Shown in pieces: positions 26,703 through 34,629 of a DNA stretch of 64,000 nucleotides. Positions within the stretch are counted from its first letter, which is position 1, and each line of letters begins with the position of its first letter. The notes below the pieces were generated by a model. The model saw only the letters and a list, made by a program, of their open reading frames with translations. It did no database searches and was not told where the DNA came from. This stretch comes from Paraglaciecola marina (GTDB taxonomy: Bacteria; Pseudomonadota; Gammaproteobacteria; Enterobacterales; Alteromonadaceae): positions 60,004 to 124,003 of the forward strand of contig NZ_SAIS01000013.1 in assembly GCF_004360155.1 (NCBI RefSeq), in the 5' to 3' direction. Position numbers and translations under genes: made by a program.

Positions 26703-28028
26703 TTAACTCTCAAGAGACTTCAAACTTTTATGCAAGGCAGCTGCGGTTTTAATAATTGTTTCAGAAATAGCCATTAAACTAGTTTGCTCGTCCATAGCTC
26801 GTCTTTGTATAACTCTGTGGGCTTCGGCTTCATCAAAATTCATTTCTTGCATGATTAGCAATTTAGCTCGGTCGATCTTTTTATGCTCAACAAATGCTTG
26901 CTTTGCTGTATCTAGCTCCAGCTCCATCCGTTTAATATGATCAGATTGCTCTTTAATCAGGTCATAAAACGCTCGGTTACCAGTTAACTGGTCGGTTTGA
27001 GTGTGGTTCTTTATATCATATTGTTGAAGGGTGTTCTTTGCATCTTCATTTGATGTTAGCTGAGTAGACAACCAATAATCCATATCAGAAATTTTGTTTG
27101 CAGCAGTATTCACTCGTTTTCTATGGTTGAGCAAATCATCTTCCACCTTGGCTACTTGGCTTTTGGTTTGATTGAGCAGTCCTGCGCTTAACTGTTCTTC
27201 GACTGTATGCATTTTATCTATGCGTGCCGTAGTTAATTCATACCAAACTTCGCTTATCTCAGCGGCTATAGGTGTGCCATTAGCTAATTGCTGGATCATG
27301 GTTCGCATCTGTGACAGTGGCTCAACTGAATCAGCGCTTTCTAGGCTTTGCCACTGTTGGCTGTCGCTCTCAAGTGCGAACTCAAAGAAAGTTTTAAAAC
27401 TATCTTGTTGGCTTACCTCTAGTTGCTTTATTCGTTCACAGAGCCTTTTATCAAATGTACTTTGAGAAAAACCTACTACCCCCCATGCTCGTTCTTGCCC
27501 AGCAAACTCTTTACCCTGTATAAAATTAAATAAAGCGACTAATTGCTGAGTAATTTTAGGATCACTAGCTACATCAGATGCTTCAAAGACCACTGCCAAC
27601 AAGGCTGAAATGACTCGACAATATGCCCGGGTTGATTGGGCAGCTGTCAAAAGTTGGTTTTCTATTTTTCGTCTTAAACTTGGCACATGATCCATATCTT
27701 GTAAGGCTAGTGCAATTAAGTTGAATAAGCGCATGTTACTGGCACTATCACTGACTTGTAAGTATTTGGCTTTAAGTTGGCTTCGAAGCATTTCTTCTGC
27801 GTTTATGCTTGCTTCTATTTGATTACGCCTTTGTTCGCAAAATCGCGTGGACTTGCTGATTAAAAAGATATTAGAAATACCCCGCTCACGCTGCAATTGG
27901 TGAATCAGCTCACAAACAAAAGTAATAACTTGGCAATTTGATGCAAGTTGGTGCAGAGCTTCTATTTCTGATCGTTTAGTGGCAAGTAAAAACTGCTTGG
28001 TAGTATCACTATACTTGTTCATGGACAA
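26703..28028 (-). CDS. NIT-domain ANTAR antiterminator (NasR-like)
   Basis: A 441-residue regulator. The N-terminal nitrate/nitrite-sensing NIT domain (about residues 40-290) contains the signature LIHQLQRERGISNIFL. The C-terminal ANTAR RNA-binding domain (about 360-430) contains IDRAKLLIMQEMNFDEAEAH. NasR-type proteins bind a two-hairpin RNA leader and prevent termination of nitrate assimilation operons when nitrate or nitrite is present. No nas gene or candidate leader is seen next to it, so its target must lie elsewhere or differ. Confidence 0.87.
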   Translation of the reverse strand: MSMNKYSDTTKQFLLATKRSEIEALHQLASNCQVITFVCELIHQLQRERGISNIFLISKSTRFCEQRRNQIEASINAEEMLRSQLKAKYLQVSDSASNMRLFNLIALALQDMDHVPSLRRKIENQLLTAAQSTRAYCRVISALLAVVFEASDVASDPKITQQLVALFNFIQGKEFAGQERAWGVVGFSQSTFDKRLCERIKQLEVSQQDSFKTFFEFALESDSQQWQSLESADSVEPLSQMRTMIQQLANGTPIAAEISEVWYELTTARIDKMHTVEEQLSAGLLNQTKSQVAKVEDDLLNHRKRVNTAANKISDMDYWLSTQLTSNEDAKNTLQQYDIKNHTQTDQLTGNRAFYDLIKEQSDHIKRMELELDTAKQAFVEHKKIDRAKLLIMQEMNFDEAEAHRVIQRRAMDEQTSLMAISETIIKTAAALHKSLKSLES

Positions 28029-28249
28029 TCCGAATTTATTACAAGATGAGGATTAAATGAAACGCTAAATGGTTTCTGCCATAAAAAAACAATGCAATTT
28101 TTATGCTTATTTTATTGTTCTAAGTAACCTGTATGAGTCGTTGAGCGGTAACACCTATATTATGAATGTTATTTAAAATCTTGTTCTGAGATTTTTCTAG
28201 AGCCTAAACTCTCGGGGTAGAAGGCGCGTACTTGATTGATTGGCTGGCA

Positions 28250-28605
28250 CTAAATGCACCAAGAAGCCATTTGCTTATAAGCAATAAAGTTTACAGATAT
28301 TCCTTGGTTATTCTCAGAAAAACATACCATTCTTTCGCTATATTCTGGCTGTTTACTAAGCACTTCATCATATTGATTTTTAAATTTGATTAAAGGCTCT
28401 TTTCGGTACTTACACTGACAGGAAGTTCGTATATCTCTTTCAGTGATAGAGTCACAGTTTTCTCCCTCTGCATCTAAAACAAGAATGGCTTGATTTCTAA
28501 GAGCCGAGACTGCTTTTATTTCTGTTTGATTTTCAAGGAAAAGACATTCAGCGATGACATCTAAAGGTGAAAAAAGGAAACTAATAAAATTACGATACTC
28601 TTCAT
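28250..28605 (-). pseudogene. Frameshifted secreted protein gene
   Basis: ATG at 28605 opens a signal-peptide-like start (MKSIVILLVSFF), but the frame stops after 14 codons. One extra base at the six-A run 28570-28575 (six T on the coding strand) would join it to a frame of about 105 further codons that ends at TAG 28250. The result would be a 118-residue exported protein with five cysteines after the signal sequence. No family is recognised. It may be a true pseudogene, a slippage-controlled gene or a sequencing error. Confidence 0.6.
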
Positions 28606-28667
28606 AACTACTCGAATGTGAATTGTGCTAACACCAGCAAAGTTATCATGACTGTCCTGATAAGCTC

Positions 28668-28748
28668 AGAGACTAATACTTTCTTCTAAATCTTAGAGTG
28701 TTGGGAAACATCAGATTCTTGTAAGTTTTTTAGTGAGGTGATTTTCAA
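28668..28748 (-). pseudogene. Remnant of a cupin gene (5' end)
   Basis: Reading from TTG 28748, the first 27 codons align with the intact cupin gene at 25003 (MKITSL, then QESDVS and KKVLVS in both). One in-frame TAG replaces a Lys codon, and all homology ends at about 28668. About 30 bases upstream of the start are also similar. It is a truncated, decayed partial duplicate. Confidence 0.75.
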
Positions 28749-28877
28749 AGCTAAGTTCTTATGTTGATAGAAATGTAACCGCCTTATTAATCATGACTGT
28801 CTTTGTACTTCCCAACTTCAAGTTAGACGTGCATCACCTTTGCTAACCTATTAGTCTCGAATTAAGCGTATTGTTTT

Positions 28878-29339
28878 TTAACTATCAGTACTTAACTGCT
28901 CGACAAACAATATTTCTTTTGTAGATTTAATTTTTATAAATTTATAAGGGTTCGTTACCCATTGTAACGCACCAGGAGTAACATTAAGTTCAATAGTAGC
29001 TACTATATGGTCGCCATTATCTACCAGACTAATTAAATTGATGCTAGGTCCTCCCGTGCCTCTAACCCCCATATCAATTAATAAAATAGACTCTTCGTTG
29101 AAATTGACATCTGTTGTTAAATCACTAGTTCTTAAAACAAGTTCTTTTTCATAGGCAATTTGGCTATCAATAACAATGGCTGCTTTACTGGTATAATCTC
29201 CATATTCGTTATGATCTGACTCATGCAATATTTCGTATTCTATTTCAGGTGAAACAGTAACTGCATTCGCATCTCTTCCACAACTTTGAAAAATGCTAGA
29301 TACTAAAAATAATAAAACAATATAAAAGAATTTATTCAC
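28878..29339 (-). CDS. Hypothetical lipoprotein
   Basis: A 153-residue exported protein starting at GTG 29339, eight bases after GGAG. Its first 20 residues form a lipoprotein signal ending in the lipobox IFQSC. The mature part is beta-rich and acidic (IEYEILHESDHNEY, LLIDMGVRGTGG). The same frame is open for 62 codons upstream, but that stretch includes a transposase start remnant and lacks lipoprotein features, so the longer version is rejected. No family is recognised; a protease inhibitor-like or stress lipoprotein role is only a guess. Confidence 0.65.
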   Translation of the reverse strand: MNKFFYIVLLFLVSSIFQSCGRDANAVTVSPEIEYEILHESDHNEYGDYTSKAAIVIDSQIAYEKELVLRTSDLTTDVNFNEESILLIDMGVRGTGGPSINLISLVDNGDHIVATIELNVTPGALQWVTNPYKFIKIKSTKEILFVEQLSTDS

Positions 29340-29450
29340 AATTAAATCTCCATGTATGTGTTGTTCATCATCAGCGTTGAGCTGAATTAGATCTCCAAGT
29401 AGTAAATTATCCATAAACTGCTGTTTTAACAAGCTATATATCAAAAATGG

Positions 29451-29495
29451 AGGGGTATCAATTAAACTAATTTGAGATTTACGGGACTGAGGCAT
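29451..29495 (-). pseudogene. Remnant of an IS200/RAYT-type transposase start
   Basis: MPQSRKSQISLIDTP is, as I recall, the usual N-terminus of REP-associated (Y1, IS200-like) transposases of marine gammaproteobacteria, where YYHCVSRCVRRAF normally follows. Homology breaks right after ATP/DTP. Only about 15 codons remain, in frame with but upstream of the lipoprotein gene. Confidence 0.5.
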
Positions 29496-29676
29496 AGCGA
29501 CCATCCTTGGTTTCAATAAATACATTAAAGCCTAGAACAAAGCTGATTTTTTGTTACTTTTTTAGAATGGGTGTCTAGGTAAGTATTTATTGAAGTTTGT
29601 ATATCACCGAAAATGGAAAACGACTTAAGATGTAACGACGATGAAACTGCCCCATTTTTGGCCAAAAAAAAGGAAG

Positions 29677-29808
29677 TTAACGGATAGATTGATAAGACTC
29701 TTCTAACTCTTGAATAAAGTCATGCCCTAACCCTTTAAATTGTTTTTGATACCATTCAAATGAGTCTTTAATTTCAAACTGAACATCAGGATAATGGGAA
29801 GCATTAAC
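29677..29808 (-). pseudogene. Truncated RelE/ParE-type toxin
   Basis: A 43-codon frame without start codon (a GTT stands where the start is expected, overlapping the antitoxin stop). SHYPDVQFEIKDSFEWYQ and GLGHDFIQELEESYQSI are typical of the N-terminal half of RelE/ParE toxins. A TAA then ends the frame, removing the catalytic C-terminal half. It is therefore an inactive toxin remnant directly behind its antitoxin. Confidence 0.72.
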
Positions 29809-30025
29809 TTAATATTTCGCTTTTAATCTCTTCCCAAGAAAGTCCCTTTACCTTATCTGATTCAAGATCTGCACTACGTGACTCCGCCAACTTCAACCAG
29901 TCCGCATCTACATTATCATCTGACTTTGAATTCATCGCAGTAAGAAGACAGTGAGCAGCCAATGCTTTCTCTTTAGAGCTAAGTTGCTCTATATTTTCAA
30001 GCATAACTTTCAACGCATCAGACAT
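29804..30025 (-). CDS. Addiction-module antitoxin
   Basis: A 73-residue protein of the small addiction-module component type that pairs with RelE/ParE toxins. The C-terminal LAESRSADLESDKVKGLSWEEIKSEI is the characteristic toxin-wrapping tail. The N-terminal half is a short helical region. It overlaps the toxin remnant downstream, which lacks a start codon and its C-terminal half. The antitoxin may thus be an orphan, or might neutralise homologous toxins encoded elsewhere. Confidence 0.8.
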   Translation of the reverse strand: MSDALKVMLENIEQLSSKEKALAAHCLLTAMNSKSDDNVDADWLKLAESRSADLESDKVKGLSWEEIKSEILS

Positions 30026-30393
30026 ATAACATCTCCGTTATCGATAAGTATCAACAATAACATTAAAAACATATTAGAAAAGCTAGATATTTTCATGAGT
30101 GGCTAGCAATATTTATATCCATAAAAGCTCCAAGACCTTGCTGTTATACGGCACATTTACTATATCTGTATCGTTCAACATGAAATGGGCATAGCGGGAA
30201 GTGACGATGAACGAAACACATAAAAATGAGCATTGTGAATATATTGGTTGCGCCACGCCACAAAACAAAAAAGCCAGTGTTATACCTTTCGGTAAAACAC
30301 TGGCTCAACTAACTGCTTCTGCTTTTATTTTATCTTGTTTTTCTTATCTCTTATTCCTAAAAGCTAGCTATAAAGCTAGGTTTAAATATTCGA
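30026..30393. other. Spacer with terminator, no gene
   Basis: It carries the strong minus-strand terminator at 30266-30305. A plus-strand frame of 88 codons (30201-30467) crosses this terminator and the end of the convergent gene; it has no recognisable protein features and is not called. Confidence 0.6.
30266..30305 (-). terminator. Terminator of the lipid-modification operon
   Basis: Perfect 10-bp stem AGCCAGTGTT/AACACTGGCT (30272-30281 with 30296-30305) enclosing a further TACC-TTTC-GGTA stem, followed on the minus strand by five to six T. It lies about 90 bases beyond the last operon gene. Confidence 0.9.
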
Positions 30394-31023
30394 TTACAAG
30401 ACTTTATTCTCAAAAGAGGCTTCTTCGTACCAATCTTCCATGTTGTCGTACATTTCGCCTTTCATGATGAAGTAAGGAGATTTGTGATAGATCTTAATAT
30501 CGTGAAACGGGTCTGTGATGATTTTGCTTGCCCATACTAAACCAGACTGAACACCCATCAATTTGAATAAGTGTACGGTTCTAAATGCGATTGCCCCTAA
30601 ACCTACCACTAACCAGATTATTGCCATGTTATCGACAAACCCAACAAAGTCCACAGCAGGCGTAAACAGCCCAAAAAAGCTAGGCTCAAAAAACAGCACA
30701 ATAGGAACCAAAGCCCAAATAGATAACAACACTACCTTGCGCTGTAGGTTGTAACCCACTTTAACGCTTTCTTTGTATTCGTGAGTGGCTTTGTTTACCT
30801 TGTCGTAATCTAGTGGCTCAAAGAAAAAGTGCCCTGTTTGGCGTAACGTCATAGCTAGTAACCAGCCCACTAATGCGGCAATAGCAGGGTAGAAAAATAC
30901 CAATACGTAACTCGCTAAAAAGCACATTGCACTTAATAAATGCAAAAACTGATTGATTCTATTGTGATGATAATAGCGGTGATCATCCCAGCGTTGTTGT
31001 TGTAGTTCTTGTAAAAAAGTCAT
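30394..31023 (-). CDS. DUF962/Mpo1-like membrane protein
   Basis: A 209-residue integral membrane protein with about four TM helices. HRYYHHNRINQFLHLLSA near the N-terminus and TGHFFFEP (about residue 64) recall the DUF962/Mpo1 family, whose yeast member is an iron-dependent 2-hydroxy fatty acid dioxygenase; the spaced histidines would be the metal ligands. It is the last gene of a four-gene operon, 17 bases after the decarboxylase gene. This suggests modification of an acyl chain or of the same lipid product. Family assignment is moderate. Confidence 0.65.
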   Translation of the reverse strand: MTFLQELQQQRWDDHRYYHHNRINQFLHLLSAMCFLASYVLVFFYPAIAALVGWLLAMTLRQTGHFFFEPLDYDKVNKATHEYKESVKVGYNLQRKVVLLSIWALVPIVLFFEPSFFGLFTPAVDFVGFVDNMAIIWLVVGLGAIAFRTVHLFKLMGVQSGLVWASKIITDPFHDIKIYHKSPYFIMKGEMYDNMEDWYEEASFENKVL

Positions 31024-31040
31024 GTTATTGCCTTTGATTA

Positions 31041-31916
31041 TTAATTAAACGTAGAGTGGCCAGTCATTAATGCTTGGCCCATTTTGATAGCAACTCCCTC
31101 TTCGATCCCTTCACAGAATTCATAATTAGCAGTTGCGAATAAAATAATGGTGGAGCCATGTTGAAAATATCCCATTTCATCTCCTTTAGAGAATGAAGCC
31201 TCACATGGCAATATGTTTGGCCCTTTGTATTTAAGGCTCAGTGTTTCTGACAAAAAATTAAACTTCATACTGGCCACTAAAATAGCGGCCACTGGCACCA
31301 AGGTAATGCTGCTATTTGGCTTATCTGAATGTAATTCGATAACCGCCCTTTCATTTTTGCAAAATAGCTTTTCTACCCGTTTTAATGCAACGGGATTAAC
31401 GTTCCAAGTATCACCAGAAATATAAGACACTCTGTTCACGTCACAGGCAATTGGCGCATGAAACCTGTGGTACATGCTCGACTTTAATCTTAGAGTGACA
31501 AACTTGCCGTTTTTGTACTTTTCTTGAAGGTACCTATCGGGTATCAATTCACTAATGTCATAAGGAAACCCTTTAGCCTGAAACACTCTCGAGCCAAGTA
31601 TTTCACCATGAGCGCCCACAATGGCATCGCATGGACTGGTCACTATATCTTCATCTTGCTCTACGGGGCGCAGCCCTTCTTTAAGCTGCCTAGTAAAGCA
31701 CTCATCTAAACTATTAAAACGCTGTTTTTGAGCATCTTGAAGGCGTAAGTCCTCGGCAAACAATGACCACACCCAGATAGATACTTTTGTCAGTAATGGG
31801 CTTTGAATTTGACTGTACCAGCCAATAAAAAAGGTTAACCAACGCCGCGGAATACGGTTAGTTAGCAAAAAGTTGAGTTGTTCTTTTTTAGTGAGAGCTT
31901 GAACCGCGCTATTCAT
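31041..31916 (-). CDS. Phosphatidylserine decarboxylase-like enzyme
   Basis: A 291-residue member of the phosphatidylserine decarboxylase family. Self-cleavage at the GST motif (G254-S255-T256, in YFQHGSTIILF) would give the pyruvoyl group. D97 in PCDAIVG and H150/H153 in YHRFHAP match the conserved catalytic residues. The location between a lipid-type glycosyltransferase and a membrane protein differs from the usual housekeeping psd context, so this is probably a second, specialised decarboxylase acting on a related phospho- or aminolipid. It starts 2 bases after the upstream gene's stop. Confidence 0.88.
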   Translation of the reverse strand: MNSAVQALTKKEQLNFLLTNRIPRRWLTFFIGWYSQIQSPLLTKVSIWVWSLFAEDLRLQDAQKQRFNSLDECFTRQLKEGLRPVEQDEDIVTSPCDAIVGAHGEILGSRVFQAKGFPYDISELIPDRYLQEKYKNGKFVTLRLKSSMYHRFHAPIACDVNRVSYISGDTWNVNPVALKRVEKLFCKNERAVIELHSDKPNSSITLVPVAAILVASMKFNFLSETLSLKYKGPNILPCEASFSKGDEMGYFQHGSTIILFATANYEFCEGIEEGVAIKMGQALMTGHSTFN

Positions 31917-31918
31917 GC

Positions 31919-34627
31919 TTAAGCAACCGTTCTTTGATTGTTGTACATAAGCGGTAACTCTAGTCCCATGTCACTCAAAAACTGCTGCATGATAGGTTCA
32001 GCTTGGTACTGGGTCGCTCGAAGCACAGCTTGCTGGGACATACTGTGTTGCAGAGATTTATCTGCAAAAAAAGTCTCAATACTCTCGGCCATTTCAGATG
32101 TTGAATCGACTAAGAAACCACTTTTATGGTGCTCGATAATATCTTTTGGCCCTTTACAGTTGTAGGCAAGGGTTGGCATGCCATGCACAAAAGACTCAAG
32201 AATAACGTTACCAAAAGTGTCGAACCGGGAAGGAAATACGAACAAGTCTAGGCTTAAATACAAAGAAGCTAATTCTTTCTTACTTTGCCAACCCAGAAAA
32301 ATAGCCTCTGGCATAACGGCTTTCAACTCTTCTAGAGCAGGGCCTGAGCCTGCAACCACTATCCTCAAGTCGGGGATAGTTTGCTTGGCTTTCTTGACAA
32401 TTTCGGGCAAGTCGAAAATACCTTTCTCTTTGCTGATACGGCACGCAATAAAAAGCACTGGGGTAGCATCAGTTGCATTTGGGACAATGCTAGATTTGCT
32501 GATTTTGTGAGCACCTAAATCTCTTGGTTGAGTATGATGAGCTGTTAGTAATACCTTTTCTTTTGGTAACTGCATTTCGTGACCAATTAGCCATTCTTTG
32601 TGTTCGCTGTTTAGCACAAATACACCATCGTAACGGTTGTATAAGGCCCGCATTAAGCGGCGAATACGGTCACGACCATATTGATTTAGGTCTGTGGTAT
32701 GTTTAATAAAATCAATCCAGTCGGTGTGCATAAAGAAGTAACTGGGCACATTGAACATCTGCTGAATAAACATAGATACCAAGGCCATTGGCCCTTCGGT
32801 TGAACACACAATACGGTCGTAACCACCTTCGTAGAAAATCTTAGCGATTTCCATTAAATCGGGAATACGGATCACTTGTTCTCCGTATTTTTCTAGTTCG
32901 AACTCTGTGATGGGTTTAACAACATGCAAGTGTGGTGCAGATTCAGCAGTGCTATGACAAATAAGAAAATCAACGGGTAAATCAGCTCTTTGTACCTCTT
33001 TTAGTTTGCCCGACAGTGAATTAGACACACCGTTTTTATCTAGCAAGGTATCGGTAAGGTACAAAGCACGATTGGCGTGTTTGTTTTTACCAATTTGCCC
33101 AGCAAAGCGATTTAACAGTGTTCGGTTTTGATATAACACCCGAGTAGAAGCCAAAGTAGAGCCTGCCAAAATCAAGCTGATCAAAATAGGGAATGACAAG
33201 CTATCGAGCATTTTCTCAACCCGTACATTACTCATATTGTCTTGGCGCTTTCCATCACCAAAAAACAGCGCTGTTAGCTGACTGGGTATCTCGAATTTTT
33301 GCGTCATCTCTTCCATTGAGAAGCTTTCTAACTGTAAACCCTTACTGCCCTTGAGTTCAGCTTCAAGGCGTGTAGCAATAAGTTTGTTTAAGTTAGTAAA
33401 CAAATCAGCAATGGCTTCGTTAACAGTCTCGGTAAAGGCTTCTGGCCCAAGCTTTTTGCTATCAGCGATTTTTTCTAACTGACCTATACAAAACTTATAA
33501 TCTTTAGACACTTGCCACTTTAGTAACTTACTTGGCTTTTTGCCTTGTAGCGCCTCGTGTACAAATGAGAAAAACTTCATGGTTTTCTTATGTTTTTGCA
33601 TTTCAAGCAACAAGTTACTCACTGCAAAACAACCGATTTTGTCCCATGTAGAGCCTCTGTGTAACATAATGCGGAACAAGCCAGGATCTTTAATTTTAGT
33701 GGCAACTTGAGAGAAATAATCTAACAAAGCTATGTTTAATTTCTGGTTCTCGCCCACTTGACCAAACGGCGCTACATCGCCTTTCTTAAGGGCTTCTAAG
33801 ACTAGCTCAGATGCAGGTTGAGTTTTTAGCCGCTCTTGCAGGTTTTCAACATACAACATAGAGCCGCACTGACCCGCAAATATGCCAGTGTGATCATCCG
33901 ACCCGCCCGTTAACACTTTAGGTTTGTATGGGTCTACGGCAAAATCAGCTGGGTTTAAATCGTGCTTTTTAGCGTAAGAGATAATCTTTGCTGGGGTGAG
34001 GCTTTCAACCCAGTTCAGGGTTAACACGCTTTGCCATAGATCACGCTGACCATTTAACACTTCAAACCGAGAAAACATCACAGCAAGTTTTTCAAACAGG
34101 TCTAAATCTATTTTTTCGTTACGGGTATAAAAATATAAAGGGTGCGGCATGATCACCGGAATATCTTCGGCGGCTACGTAACGTAAAAAGTCGTAAATAT
34201 TCTGGCGTTTTTTATTAAGTATAATTTCTTGTTCTTGGGTAAAACCGTAAGTTAAAACATGAATAAACAAATCATATTCTGGGAAAAAACAGGTGAACTC
34301 AGACCCAACTAGTACGTCTACACCTTTGGCTTGTAAGTCCCAACATGAACGCGCATTGTTATGGTTAGTTACCGTTACTACATCACTACCGTTTTTCTTT
34401 AAAAGATTCACCAGCTTTTTAGTTTTTAGCCAAGTTTCTGGCAAACGTAAAATTCGGCCCCATAACTCATCGGGAATATCACTGTTATGATCGTGACAGT
34501 GAAAATCAATTTTTAAGCAATCTTCTGTATTAAAGCGACGGCTTTGTTTGTCTAAAAATTCGTTATATTCGTTTTTTAATGATGCGCGAAAATCATTTTG
34601 CGGCATTTGATTTGTTACGTTCAACAT
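31919..34627 (-). CDS. PHP-domain/glycosyltransferase (GT4-type) fusion
   Basis: A 902-residue two-enzyme protein. The N-terminal PHP metallophosphoesterase domain (about residues 38-290) has metal ligands in IDFHCHDHNSD (H43, H45, H47 region), TVTNHNN (H89) and GGSDDHTG. A linker of about 250 residues follows. The C-terminal GT-B glycosyltransferase (about 545-890) shows CRISKEKGIFDL, VAGSGP and the sugar-nucleotide-binding SRFDTFGNVILES. It could remove a phosphate and transfer a sugar in successive steps on a lipid. The product is unknown. It is tightly packed in the operon (2-base gaps on both sides). Confidence 0.87.
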   Translation of the reverse strand: MLNVTNQMPQNDFRASLKNEYNEFLDKQSRRFNTEDCLKIDFHCHDHNSDIPDELWGRILRLPETWLKTKKLVNLLKKNGSDVVTVTNHNNARSCWDLQAKGVDVLVGSEFTCFFPEYDLFIHVLTYGFTQEQEIILNKKRQNIYDFLRYVAAEDIPVIMPHPLYFYTRNEKIDLDLFEKLAVMFSRFEVLNGQRDLWQSVLTLNWVESLTPAKIISYAKKHDLNPADFAVDPYKPKVLTGGSDDHTGIFAGQCGSMLYVENLQERLKTQPASELVLEALKKGDVAPFGQVGENQKLNIALLDYFSQVATKIKDPGLFRIMLHRGSTWDKIGCFAVSNLLLEMQKHKKTMKFFSFVHEALQGKKPSKLLKWQVSKDYKFCIGQLEKIADSKKLGPEAFTETVNEAIADLFTNLNKLIATRLEAELKGSKGLQLESFSMEEMTQKFEIPSQLTALFFGDGKRQDNMSNVRVEKMLDSLSFPILISLILAGSTLASTRVLYQNRTLLNRFAGQIGKNKHANRALYLTDTLLDKNGVSNSLSGKLKEVQRADLPVDFLICHSTAESAPHLHVVKPITEFELEKYGEQVIRIPDLMEIAKIFYEGGYDRIVCSTEGPMALVSMFIQQMFNVPSYFFMHTDWIDFIKHTTDLNQYGRDRIRRLMRALYNRYDGVFVLNSEHKEWLIGHEMQLPKEKVLLTAHHTQPRDLGAHKISKSSIVPNATDATPVLFIACRISKEKGIFDLPEIVKKAKQTIPDLRIVVAGSGPALEELKAVMPEAIFLGWQSKKELASLYLSLDLFVFPSRFDTFGNVILESFVHGMPTLAYNCKGPKDIIEHHKSGFLVDSTSEMAESIETFFADKSLQHSMSQQAVLRATQYQAEPIMQQFLSDMGLELPLMYNNQRTVA

Positions 34628-34629
34628 AC

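Noticed and set aside
29340..29525. N-terminal extension of the lipoprotein
   Set aside because: It places a lipoprotein signal in the middle of the protein and includes a transposase remnant; GTG 29339 has a proper ribosome binding site.
30201..30467. Plus-strand frame of 88 codons
   Set aside because: It runs through a strong minus-strand terminator and into the end of the convergent gene, and its protein has no recognisable features.
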